Positions 18,255 to 26,296 of a stretch of DNA of 64,000 nt are shown here, piece by piece (positions within the stretch are counted from its first letter, which is position 1; each line of letters starts with the position of its first letter). Position numbers and translations under genes: made by a program. The notes under the pieces are model-generated. The model was not told the DNA's origin, did no database searches, and worked only from the letters and a program-made list of their open reading frames with translations. The DNA is from an uncultured Duncaniella sp. GTDB lineage: Bacteria; Bacteroidota; Bacteroidia; Bacteroidales; Muribaculaceae. Where the stretch lies: assembly GCA_910576785.1 (NCBI GenBank), contig CAJTJG010000017.1:17350-81349 (forward strand), written 5' to 3'.

Positions 18255-18971
18255 TTAAATTTGTTTGTTGTCGCTGTCGGCAGGGGTGATTTTTATGCCG
18301 ACCACGTAGTAGTGAGGAATGGATGAGACAATGTTTGAGGATAGATCGGGCTCGATCGTGTTCTCTCCGCAGAAGCGTATCACGTTGAAATCCTTGTCAA
18401 ACCAGAACGACCCTGCGAGCACCAGAGGGATAAATTCTCCGGCCGTGATGGTGTCGGGCATTCTGAACGGACGGTAGCCGTAGAGATACTGCTCAGTGTC
18501 GTTTGACGGGTTTCTGACAGCTTTCAGCTTCAGCTTGTAGGACATGGATCCCATGTTCTGAATGTCCAGAAATACGGTCTGCAGCGAATCCGCAATCGGG
18601 TGAAAACCGATGTTGATCTTCTCGGCCAGGGAATATATCCCCCTGTCTGGATCGGCCATCACCTCGCGGGCGATGAGCGCCTGCTGCTCCTTGTCGAAGT
18701 CGGATATCAGCTGCATGTTCGAATAGGTGGGTTCCCATGGAAGTGCGTTGGCCGACTTTATTTCGCCGTTCTCATATTCGCGTATATTGACAGTGATGGT
18801 ATATCTCTTGTCGCTCAACGCGGACAGATCGAAGGGAAATGTCATGTAGCCGGCCGATTCAAGCAGCGGCAGATAGTCCTCCACCGATGCTTCCATCGGT
18901 TTGATGGTCTGTGCCGTCATGTATCCTGATCCGATCGCGGCTGCTGCAAGGAGGGAGAGAAGGTGTCTCAT
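18255..18971 (-). CDS. secreted protein of unknown function inside the etf operon (DUF5041-like, tentative)
   Basis: A 238-residue protein with a signal peptide (MRHLLSLLAAAAIGSGYMTAQ, cleavage expected near residue 20). The rest is mixed alpha/beta with no catalytic motif I recognise; two notable stretches are YMTFPFDLSALSDKRYTITV and YRPFRMPDTITAGEFIPLVL. It resembles short periplasmic Bacteroidales proteins that I associate loosely with DUF5041, without certainty. It lies 24 bases after etfA and 10 bases before the acyl-CoA dehydrogenase, so it is co-transcribed with a cytosolic fatty-acyl oxidation set, which is odd for an exported protein. Confidence 0.75.
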   Translation of the reverse strand: MRHLLSLLAAAAIGSGYMTAQTIKPMEASVEDYLPLLESAGYMTFPFDLSALSDKRYTITVNIREYENGEIKSANALPWEPTYSNMQLISDFDKEQQALIAREVMADPDRGIYSLAEKINIGFHPIADSLQTVFLDIQNMGSMSYKLKLKAVRNPSNDTEQYLYGYRPFRMPDTITAGEFIPLVLAGSFWFDKDFNVIRFCGENTIEPDLSSNIVSSIPHYYVVGIKITPADSDNKQI

Positions 18972-18995
18972 GTGTGGTGTGGGCTGTATGAAGCC

Positions 18996-20021
18996 TTACT
19001 TGGAGTTTTTCTTGTAATACTTTATGAGTTTGGGCACCACATCCTCGATATTGCCGTTGATCACATAGTCGGCTATGGTGTTGATGGGAGCGGCGGGATC
19101 ATTGTTGATGGAAATGATGATCGAGCTCTCCTGCATGCCGGCTATGTGCTGGATCTGGCCTGATATGCCGCAGGCTATGTAGAGCTTGGGACGCACTGTG
19201 ACACCTGTCTGGCCTATCTGGCGGGCATGTTCGGTGAATCCGGCGTCGACTGCGGCACGCGATGCACCGACCTCTGCGCCGAGGGTATCGGCCAGTTCGT
19301 GGAGCAGCTGGAAGTTCTCTTTCGATCCTACGCCGTAGCCGCCGGCCACGATGATGGGGGAGTTCTTGATATTGATCTTCGACTTCTCGATGTGGCGGTC
19401 AAGGATCTCTACGACGAAATCCTCGTCGCTGACATACTTGGATGCGTCGAGCTCGATGGTCTCACCCTTGTAGGCGGGGTCGAGCACCTGGCGCTTCATC
19501 ACACCCTCGCGCACGGTGGCCATCTGCGGGCGGCACTCGGGGTTGACGATCGTAGCTACGATGTTGCCACCGAAGGCGGGACGGATCTGCAGGAGCAGGT
19601 CCTTGTATTCAGTGCCTGTCTTGGGGTCGGTGTGGTCGCCTATCTCGAGTGCGGTGCAGTCGGCGGTCAGACCGCTGTGCAGACATGAGCTGACGCGTGG
19701 ACCGAGATCGCGGCCGATGCATGTGGCACCCATGAGGCAGATCTGCGGCTTGATCTCGCGGAAGAGATTGATGAGCACTGCCGAGTGGGGGTTGGAGGTA
19801 TAGGGGGAGAGGCGTTTGTCGGTCACTTTGTAGAGGCGGTCCACTCCATAGGGGAATATCTGCTCCCCGATGGTGTCGAGGTCGGCACCGGCGGCCACGG
19901 CCTCGAGCTTTACGCCGAGGCGGTCAGCCAGGACACGCCCCTTGGTGAGGAGCTCGAGGCTCACGTCGGCCACACGGCCATCCTCGTGCTCAATATATAC
20001 GATAAGGTTGTTCTGATCCAT
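18996..20021 (-). CDS. etfA: electron transfer flavoprotein alpha subunit
   Basis: A 341-residue protein that with EtfB forms the FAD/AMP heterodimer carrying electrons from acyl-CoA dehydrogenase. The start at 20021 (MDQNNLIVYIEHEDG) is five bases after the etfB stop; the longer open frame upstream overlaps etfB and is basic, non-homologous sequence. The C-terminal FAD domain is clear: VAGGYGVGSKENFQLLHEL, the conserved basic segment GASRAAVDAGF, GQTGVTVRPKLYIACGISG and the final ISINNDPAAPINTIADY. Confidence 0.95.
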   Translation of the reverse strand: MDQNNLIVYIEHEDGRVADVSLELLTKGRVLADRLGVKLEAVAAGADLDTIGEQIFPYGVDRLYKVTDKRLSPYTSNPHSAVLINLFREIKPQICLMGATCIGRDLGPRVSSCLHSGLTADCTALEIGDHTDPKTGTEYKDLLLQIRPAFGGNIVATIVNPECRPQMATVREGVMKRQVLDPAYKGETIELDASKYVSDEDFVVEILDRHIEKSKINIKNSPIIVAGGYGVGSKENFQLLHELADTLGAEVGASRAAVDAGFTEHARQIGQTGVTVRPKLYIACGISGQIQHIAGMQESSIIISINNDPAAPINTIADYVINGNIEDVVPKLIKYYKKNSK

Positions 20022-20026
20022 AGGGC

Positions 20027-20899
20027 TTATCCGATAGTGTGGTTTGTGATGAGTTCTTTGACGAGATCTTCGATCTGGGCGTCGCTGTCGTCGAGCACAC
20101 GGCTCTCCTTGGCGGTGAAGACTACGTTCTCGATGGCTTTTACCTTTGTGGGCGAGCCGGGCAGACCGATCTGAGCCGGATCGGCGTCGACGTAGGATGC
20201 GCTCCATTCCTGAAGGTTGAGATAGGGACGCTTCTCGAGGAGGGCTTTGCGGTCATCGGAAAGCTTGGCTGCCTCGCTGGGCGAGGCGGCGTATTTGAAC
20301 TTCTGGACTCTCATGGCGTTGCGGGGACGGCAGGGTGCGGCCGATCCGTTGACTGTCACCACGCAGGGCAGGGGGGCCTTGATGGTCTCCACGCCATTCT
20401 CGAGGCGGCGCTTCACAGTGACGTGGCCGTCGCTGAGGTCGAGGATCTCCTCGGCATAGGTCACCTGCGGTATGCCGAGCTTCTCGGCTATCTGCGGTCC
20501 TACCTGGGCGGTGTCGCCGTCGATGGCCTGACGGCCACCGAGGATGATGTCGTAATGGCCGAACTTCTTCACGGCCTGGGCCAGGGAGTAGGAGGTGGCA
20601 AGGGTGTCGGCTCCACCGAGCACACGGTCGGTGAGCACTATACCTGTGTCGGCTCCGCGGTAGATGGCTTCGCGTATGATCTCGGAAGCGCGGGGCAGAC
20701 CCATTGTCAGCAATGTCACGGTGGAACCGGGATTGGCGTCCTTGAGGCGGAGAGCCTGCTCGAGGGCGTTGAGATCCTCGGGGTTGAAGATGGCCGGCAG
20801 CGCGGCGCGGTTGATCGTGCCATCTTCTTTCATTGCATCTTTGCCCACGTTGCGGGTGTCGGGCACCTGCTTGGCGAGCACGATGATGTTAAGACTCAT
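20027..20899 (-). CDS. etfB: electron transfer flavoprotein beta subunit
   Basis: A 290-residue protein starting MSLNIIVLAKQVPDT, the typical EtfB N-terminus. Other signatures are INPEDL-like INRAALPAIFNPEDLNALE, LLTMGLPRASEIIREAIYRG, ILGGRQAIDGDTAQVGP and the LPCVVTVNGSAAPCRPRNAM segment that positions AMP or a second flavin. First gene of the etfB-etfA-secreted protein-acyl-CoA dehydrogenase operon. A minus-strand -7 box TAAATTTG lies at 20970-20977. Whether this ETF bifurcates electrons (needs a second FAD in EtfB) cannot be decided by eye. Confidence 0.95.
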   Translation of the reverse strand: MSLNIIVLAKQVPDTRNVGKDAMKEDGTINRAALPAIFNPEDLNALEQALRLKDANPGSTVTLLTMGLPRASEIIREAIYRGADTGIVLTDRVLGGADTLATSYSLAQAVKKFGHYDIILGGRQAIDGDTAQVGPQIAEKLGIPQVTYAEEILDLSDGHVTVKRRLENGVETIKAPLPCVVTVNGSAAPCRPRNAMRVQKFKYAASPSEAAKLSDDRKALLEKRPYLNLQEWSASYVDADPAQIGLPGSPTKVKAIENVVFTAKESRVLDDSDAQIEDLVKELITNHTIG

Positions 20900-20969
20900 T
20901 GTTGTAGTTATAAGATTTAAGTAAGAATTGCGTGTTTGAGGTATTGGTGAGGAGAGAGGTTGAGACCGA

Positions 20970-20977
20970 CAAATTTA
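20970..20977 (-). promoter_or_regulatory. -7 promoter box of the etf operon
   Basis: TAAATTTG on the minus strand fits the Bacteroidota -7 consensus. Initiation near 20964 gives a leader of about 65 bases before etfB. No good -33 element is seen. Confidence 0.4.
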
Positions 20978-21015
20978 CATATTTTCAGGAAAAACAGTAA
21001 AATTGCCGGTGTGAA

Positions 21016-24000
21016 TTAATGTGAAACATGCTGCTCCACCCACTTGCGGGCGTTGATGAACGCATCGATCCAGGGGGTCACCTCATCTTTGGCGTGGGTA
21101 GCGGGATAGAATCCGCACTGCCAGGGGAAGATGGCCCTTTCGAGGTGGGGCATCATGGCGAGGTGGCGTCCGTCATCGGAGCATATGCCGGCCACTGACG
21201 CGCGCGAGCCGTTGGGGTTGGCGGGATAGGCCGAGTAGGCATATTTGGCCACCACGTTGTAGTTGTCCAAAGGCATCGGGAGGTGGAACTTGCCTTCGCC
21301 GTGGGCCACCCATATGCCGAGCTTGCTGCCTGAGAGGGAGCCGAGCATCACGGAGTTGTTGGCGGGGATGTTGACGCCGAGGAACTGCGACTCGAACTTG
21401 TGGGAGTCGTTGTGGAGCATTGCTGTCTTCTTGGCGTGGGTCGGGTTGATGAGGTTGAGCTCTATCATGAGCTGGCAGCCGTTGCATATGCCCAGTGAAA
21501 GGGTGTCCTGGCGTTTGTAGAAATTCTCGAGCGCACGACGGGCGTTTTCGTTGTAGCGGAATCCGGAAGCCCAGCCCTTGGCGGAGCCGAGTACGTCGCT
21601 GTTGGAGAATCCGCCGCAGAACACAATCATGTTGACATCCTCGAGTGTCTCGCGTCCGCTCATGAGGTCGGTCATGTGGACATCCTTCACGTCGAAGCCT
21701 GCGAGGTAGAGCGAGTAGGCCATCTCGCGGTCGCCGTTCACACCCTTCTCGCGGATGATGGCTGCGCGGGGACGTCCGTCGCCATGACCGTCACGGCGCA
21801 GCGATATGCCGCGCGATGCGAGCTTGCCGTCGAATCCGGCCGGGAGACGGTAGCGGATGGGCTGTTTTTTGTAGTTCTCGAAACGGGCACGTGCGCACTT
21901 TTCGCCGCTCTGGAGCGAGTCCATGAGGTAGGAGGTGTGCATCCACACGTCGCGCAGATGGTCTATGCCCATGAGGCGCTGTGTGCCATGATGGTTGATG
22001 ATGAGAGTGCGTTCGGTGGTCGGCTCGCCGATATGGTGGAACTTCACGCCTGCCTTGGTGAGGAGTGCGTCCACACGCTCTATCTTCGAAGCCTCTACCT
22101 GGGCCACGAGGGCGGGATTCTCGGCGAAGAGTATCTTCACGAGATCTTTTTCATCGAATGAGTTCAGGTCGAGTTCGACGCCGCCGGCGGTGTTGGCGAA
22201 CGTCATCTCGAGCACGGTGGTCACCAGACCTCCGGCCGATACGTCGTGGGCGGCAAGGAGCATGTTCTTGCGCACGAGCTCCTGCACGGCCGAGAAGGTA
22301 TCCACGAAACGGGCGGGGTCAGCGACGGTGGGGGCGTCGGCGCCGAGCGATCCGAGGGCCTGGGCCAAGGCCGATCCGCCGAGTTTGAGCGCGTCGGACG
22401 AGAAGTCTATATAATATAGTATAGAGGCCTTGCGGCTGAGTACGGGCGAGAGGGTCTTGCGGACATCGCTCACCTCGCCGGCGGCGGAGATGATGACGGT
22501 GCCTGGAGCGTATACCTTGTCATTGCCATATTTCTGGGTCATCGACAGGGAGTCCTTGCCGGTGGGGATGTTCACGCCGATAGCGCATGCGAAGTCGCTG
22601 CAGGCCTCCACGGCACGGTAGAGTGCTGCATCCTCGCCGGGATTCTTGCAAGGCCACATCCAGTTGGCGCTGAGCGAGAGGCCACGTATGCCGTCGGTGA
22701 GCGGTGTGGTGACGATGTTGGTGAGAGCCTCGGCCACAGCTACTACCGAGCCCTTGGCGGAGTCGATCAGGGCCACCTGGGGTGCATGGCCTATGGAGGT
22801 GGCTATACCCTTGGTGCCTGAATAGTCGAGTGCCACTACGCCGCAGTCACTGAGCGGGAGCTGTATCTCACCCTGACACTGCTGGCGTGCTATCTTGCCG
22901 GTGATGGAGCGGTCCACCTTGTTGGTGAGCCAGTCCTTGGAGGCTACGGCCTCGAGGGCAAGCACGTCTGTCACATATTTCTCTATCTCCTTGCCGTCAT
23001 AACGTACATCCTTGTAGGTGTTGACCACGGTGGAGTCGGTGAGTGTGGTCTTGGGCGATGATCCGAACATGTCGGTCATGGCGAGGTCGATGGGCTTCAC
23101 GCCGTCGGGCTGCTCGAACACGAAGCGGTGGTCGCCGGTGGTCTCGCCCACCACATACATCGGTGCGCGCTCGCGGTCGGCGATGGTCTTCACATAGTCG
23201 ATATCCTCTTTCTTGAGCACCATGCCCATGCGCTCCTGACTCTCGTTACCGATTATCTCCTTCGATGAAAGTGTCTTGTCACCTACGGGGAGGGCGCCGA
23301 TCTCGATCTTGCCGCCGGTCTCCTCCACGAGCTCGGAGAGTGCGTTGAGGTGGCCGCCTGCACCATGGTCGTGGATCGATACGATGGGGTTGTTATCATT
23401 CTCGGCAAGCGCACGGATCACGTTCGACACACGCTTCTGCATCTCGGGGTTGGCACGCTGCACGGCGTTGAGCTCTATGCCCGAGGCATACTGTCCGGTC
23501 TCGACCGACGATACTGCTCCGCCGCCCATGCCGATGCGGTAGTTGTCGCCACCCATCACCACTACGGCCTCGCCGGCCTCGGGCACACCCTTGATGGCAT
23601 CCTTTGCGGCTGCATAGCCTACGCCGCCGGCGAGCATGATCACCTTGTCGTAGGCATACATCTTGCCGTTCTCGTCATGCTCGAAAGTGAGGAGCGAGCC
23701 GCAGATGAGGGGCTGTCCGAATTTGTTGCCGAAGTCGGAGGCGCCGTTGGAGGCCTTGATGAGGATCTCGGCGGGAGTCTGGTAGAGCCATGCACGGGGA
23801 TTCATCATGAGTTCCCAGGGGTGTCCGCCCAGACGAGGGTAGGAGGTCATGTAGACGGCGGTGCCTGCAAGGGGAAGGGAGGCGCGTCCTCCGCCGAGGC
23901 GGTCGCGGATCTCACCGCCGCTGCCGGTGGCGGCACCGTTGAAGGGCTCGACGGTGGTGGGGAAGTTGTGGGTCTCGGCCTTGAGGGAGAGGACAGTGGG

Positions 24001-24714
24001 GAGGTCGCGCACCTCGAAGTAGTCGGGGCGCTCGGGGTGGGTGGGGTAGAACTGGGCTACTGTGGGGCCCTCCACGAAGGCCACGTTGTCCTTGTAGGCC
24101 GACACGAGTTTGCCGGGGTTGACCTGCGAGGTCTTTTTTATGAGTTTGAACAGCGACAGGGGTTTCTCCTCGCCGTCGATGACGAACGATCCGTTGAATA
24201 TCTTGTGGCGGCAATGCTCGGAGTTGACCTGTGAGAATCCGAATACCTCGCTGTCGGTGAGCGGGCGTCCCAGGCGCTCGGCGAGCTGGCGCAGATAGTC
24301 CTCCTCTTCCTTTGAGAGTGCAAGACCCTCGCGCTTGTTGTACTCCGAGATGTCCTTGATGCGCTCAATGGCGGCAGCCTTGTTGGTCGTGGTGAAGACG
24401 CGGGAGTTTATGCCTTCGTAGAGCCTTGACAGCATTTTATCGAATGCAGGTTCGGCATCGGTAGTGCGGTGGAACTCCTCTATGCGTGTTATCCCCTCGA
24501 TACCCATATTCTGGGTTATTTCAACAGCATTTGTGCTCCAGGGGGTGATCATCTCCTTGCGGGGGCCGATGAAGCGGCCTTTGAGCGATGTCGAACTCAG
24601 GGGAGTGGCTCCGGCGAAGAGCCATGTGAGTTTCTCATTTTCCTCAGGAGAGAACTTGTGGTTAGTCTCTACGGCGTAAACAAGATTAGCGCCTTTCTTG
24701 AAAAATACGACCAT
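21016..24714 (-). CDS. purL: phosphoribosylformylglycinamidine synthase, single-chain form
   Basis: A 1232-residue large-type PurL that converts FGAR to FGAM with glutamine and ATP. Order: N-terminal PurS-like domain (about 1-150), linker, two AIRS-type ATP/FGAR halves (about 170-960; LKAETHNFPTTVEPFNGAA is the substrate/ATP motif, and SIHDHGAGGHLNALSELVEE follows), and a C-terminal glutaminase domain (about 1000-1232) with catalytic Cys in SLGICNGCQLMIEL and a late histidine in WVAHGEGKF. All parts appear intact. Monocistronic by layout, with a good promoter at 24790-24821 and a leader of about 70 bases; no purine riboswitch fold was recognised. Confidence 0.96.
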   Translation of the reverse strand: MVVFFKKGANLVYAVETNHKFSPEENEKLTWLFAGATPLSSTSLKGRFIGPRKEMITPWSTNAVEITQNMGIEGITRIEEFHRTTDAEPAFDKMLSRLYEGINSRVFTTTNKAAAIERIKDISEYNKREGLALSKEEEDYLRQLAERLGRPLTDSEVFGFSQVNSEHCRHKIFNGSFVIDGEEKPLSLFKLIKKTSQVNPGKLVSAYKDNVAFVEGPTVAQFYPTHPERPDYFEVRDLPTVLSLKAETHNFPTTVEPFNGAATGSGGEIRDRLGGGRASLPLAGTAVYMTSYPRLGGHPWELMMNPRAWLYQTPAEILIKASNGASDFGNKFGQPLICGSLLTFEHDENGKMYAYDKVIMLAGGVGYAAAKDAIKGVPEAGEAVVVMGGDNYRIGMGGGAVSSVETGQYASGIELNAVQRANPEMQKRVSNVIRALAENDNNPIVSIHDHGAGGHLNALSELVEETGGKIEIGALPVGDKTLSSKEIIGNESQERMGMVLKKEDIDYVKTIADRERAPMYVVGETTGDHRFVFEQPDGVKPIDLAMTDMFGSSPKTTLTDSTVVNTYKDVRYDGKEIEKYVTDVLALEAVASKDWLTNKVDRSITGKIARQQCQGEIQLPLSDCGVVALDYSGTKGIATSIGHAPQVALIDSAKGSVVAVAEALTNIVTTPLTDGIRGLSLSANWMWPCKNPGEDAALYRAVEACSDFACAIGVNIPTGKDSLSMTQKYGNDKVYAPGTVIISAAGEVSDVRKTLSPVLSRKASILYYIDFSSDALKLGGSALAQALGSLGADAPTVADPARFVDTFSAVQELVRKNMLLAAHDVSAGGLVTTVLEMTFANTAGGVELDLNSFDEKDLVKILFAENPALVAQVEASKIERVDALLTKAGVKFHHIGEPTTERTLIINHHGTQRLMGIDHLRDVWMHTSYLMDSLQSGEKCARARFENYKKQPIRYRLPAGFDGKLASRGISLRRDGHGDGRPRAAIIREKGVNGDREMAYSLYLAGFDVKDVHMTDLMSGRETLEDVNMIVFCGGFSNSDVLGSAKGWASGFRYNENARRALENFYKRQDTLSLGICNGCQLMIELNLINPTHAKKTAMLHNDSHKFESQFLGVNIPANNSVMLGSLSGSKLGIWVAHGEGKFHLPMPLDNYNVVAKYAYSAYPANPNGSRASVAGICSDDGRHLAMMPHLERAIFPWQCGFYPATHAKDEVTPWIDAFINARKWVEQHVSH

Positions 24715-24789
24715 ATGGGGTATTGTCTATGTAATGAATGGTTTTGTTTCCGGTGGAATTGGATATGCCTTTCGGGTATATTCCGGTGG

Positions 24790-24821
24790 CAAAGGTACCA
24801 AAAATCTGTCAGACGAACAAA
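24790..24821 (-). promoter_or_regulatory. Bacteroidota promoter of purL
   Basis: On the minus strand TACCTTTG (24797 to 24790) is the -7 box and TTTG (24821 to 24818) the -33 box, with a 20-base gap. Initiation falls near 24784. Confidence 0.65.
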
Positions 24822-24880
24822 AATTTAACGCGCATGCGTATGCGTGGAGAGACCGGAGTGAAAAAATATGATTGAAATAA

Positions 24881-24911
24881 TTGGAAAATAGCGCGGAATG
24901 TTGTAATTTTG
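24881..24911 (+). promoter_or_regulatory. Bacteroidota promoter of rpsF-rpsR-rplI
   Basis: TTG (24881-24883) and TAATTTTG (24904-24911) are separated by 20 bases, the expected -33/-7 layout. Initiation near 24917 gives a leader of about 65 bases that contains the hairpin at 24923-24948. Confidence 0.65.
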
Positions 24912-24922
24912 CGCCCGAAAAA

Positions 24923-24948
24923 GTGTGCCCTTGCATTAGGCACACCGG
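24923..24948 (+). promoter_or_regulatory. candidate bS6:bS18 autoregulatory leader hairpin
   Basis: A perfect 7-bp stem GTGTGCC/GGCACAC (24923-24929, 24939-24945) in the rpsF leader is followed at once by CGG, so that CCG (24945-24947) sits at the stem's 3' base. Known rpsF leaders in many bacteria bind the S6:S18 complex through a hairpin next to a conserved CCG. The exact fold here is inferred. Confidence 0.45.
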
Positions 24949-24982
24949 AATCACAACACAAATCATAAATCATTCACCTAAA

Positions 24983-25348
24983 ATGAATCATTACGAAACC
25001 GTTTTCATTTTAACTCCCGTTTTGTCTGACCAGCAGATGAAGGAAGCGGTAGAAAAGTTCGAGAAGGTGCTGACCGACAACGGCGCATCTATCGTCAACG
25101 AAGAGATCTGGGGTCTTCGCAAGCTTGCCTATCCCATCCAGAAGAAGTCTACCGGCTTCTATTCACTCGTTGAGTTCGACGGCGATCCGACTATCGTCAA
25201 GAAGCTCGAGACCGCTTTCCGTCGCGACGAGCGTGTGCTCCGCTTCCTCGTTTTCCGTCTTGACAAGTATGCCAAGGAGTATGCCGAGAAGCGTCGCAGC
25301 CGCGTAAAAGCAACCACAACAGTCACAGAAGAAGCAAAGGAGAACTAA
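24983..25348 (+). CDS. rpsF: 30S ribosomal protein bS6
   Basis: A 121-residue ribosomal protein that sits with bS18 on the 30S platform. MNHYETVFILTPVLS is the standard start, chosen over an in-frame ATG at 24881 that overlaps the promoter. Further hallmarks are WGLRKLAYPIQKKSTGFY and the basic C-terminal tail KRRSRVKATTT. First gene of a three-gene ribosomal operon; only three bases separate it from rpsR. Confidence 0.97.
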   Translation: MNHYETVFILTPVLSDQQMKEAVEKFEKVLTDNGASIVNEEIWGLRKLAYPIQKKSTGFYSLVEFDGDPTIVKKLETAFRRDERVLRFLVFRLDKYAKEYAEKRRSRVKATTTVTEEAKEN

Positions 25349-25351
25349 ATC

Positions 25352-25618
25352 ATGGCACAAGCATCAGAAATCCGCTACCTCACTCCCCTGTCGGTAGACG
25401 TTAAGAAGAAGAAATATTGCCGTTTCAAGAGAAGCGGAATCAAATACATCGACTACAAGGATCCCGAATTCCTCAAGAAGTTCCTCAACGAGCAGGGCAA
25501 GCTCCTGCCCCGTCGCATCACCGGCACCTCGCTGAAGTTCCAGCGTCGTGTGGCTCAGGCCGTGAAGCGTGCCCGCCACCTGGCCCTCCTCCCCTACGTT
25601 ACCGACTTGATGAAATAA
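25352..25618 (+). CDS. rpsR: 30S ribosomal protein bS18
   Basis: An 88-residue basic protein that binds bS6 and 16S rRNA. The conserved core is visible: KKYCRFKRSGIKYIDYKDPE, then KLLPRRITGTSLKFQRRVA and the C-terminal AIKRARHLALLPYV-like helix (VKRARHLALLPYVTDLM). Only one cysteine is left in the N-terminal motif, so it is the zinc-free form. Middle gene of the rpsF-rpsR-rplI operon. Confidence 0.97.
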   Translation: MAQASEIRYLTPLSVDVKKKKYCRFKRSGIKYIDYKDPEFLKKFLNEQGKLLPRRITGTSLKFQRRVAQAVKRARHLALLPYVTDLMK

Positions 25619-25639
25619 CTTTAAAAGCTAACAGGAATT

Positions 25640-26080
25640 ATGAAGATCATCCTTAAGGAAGACATCGCAGGCCTTGGTTACAAGGACGATGTTGTCGAAG
25701 TGAAGAGCGGTTATGGCCGCAACTACCTTATCCCCACCGGCAAAGCCGTGATCGCTTCCGAGTCGGCTCTTAAAGTGCTCGCCGAGAATCAGCGTCAGCG
25801 CGCCCACAAGCTCGAGCGCATCAAAGCTGAGGCCGAGGAGGCTGCCAAGGCTCTCGAGGGCGTTAAGCTCACCATCGGTGCCAAGACTTCGTCCACCGGC
25901 ACCATCTTCGGTTCGGTCAACGCTATCCAGATCGCTGAGGCTCTCGAGAAGCTCGGCCACAATGTGGACCGCAAGCTCATCTCCCTCGAGCCCGTCAAGG
26001 AGGTTGGCACATACAATGCCATCATCAAGCTCCATCGCGACGTGACCGTGGAGATACCTTTCGAGGTAGTAGCCGAGTAA
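25640..26080 (+). CDS. rplI: 50S ribosomal protein bL9
   Basis: A 146-residue two-domain protein: an N-terminal rRNA-binding domain (MKIILKEDIAGLGYKDDVV, then VKSGYGRNYLIPTGKA), a long connecting helix (about 45-75) and a C-terminal domain with SSTGTIFGSVNAIQIAEAL. It reaches out from the L1 stalk base of the 50S subunit. Length is standard. Last gene of the operon, 21 bases after rpsR. Confidence 0.97.
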   Translation: MKIILKEDIAGLGYKDDVVEVKSGYGRNYLIPTGKAVIASESALKVLAENQRQRAHKLERIKAEAEEAAKALEGVKLTIGAKTSSTGTIFGSVNAIQIAEALEKLGHNVDRKLISLEPVKEVGTYNAIIKLHRDVTVEIPFEVVAE

Positions 26081-26179
26081 TACCGGCACTCTCCCCGATG
26101 CAGAGAAAATAAATTTTCACTTTTGATATAAACGCTTTTCACAAAGCCTTGTCGTAATTGACAGGACGGATCAGAAGTA

Positions 26180-26250
26180 AAAAGGACAAAAGGTACAGAT
26201 CAATTATCAATTGAGAGATTGGAATTGACGTCTGTATCTTTTGTCTTTTT
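26180..26250. repeat. GACAAAAG-type intergenic hairpin, copy 3 (after rplI)
   Basis: Arms 26180-26198 and 26232-26250 are complementary except for two positions (AAAAGGACAAAAGGTACAG against CTGTATCTTTTGTCTTTTT), and the inner AT-rich part (ATCAATT...AATTGAC) can extend the stem. The right arm ends in five Ts, so it may terminate the ribosomal-protein operon. It lies 100 bases after rplI and 47 bases before the next gene. Confidence 0.65.
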
Positions 26251-26296
26251 ATCCATATCCCCGCAATAATGACCTTTTGAGCAAGACCTTTCAGCC

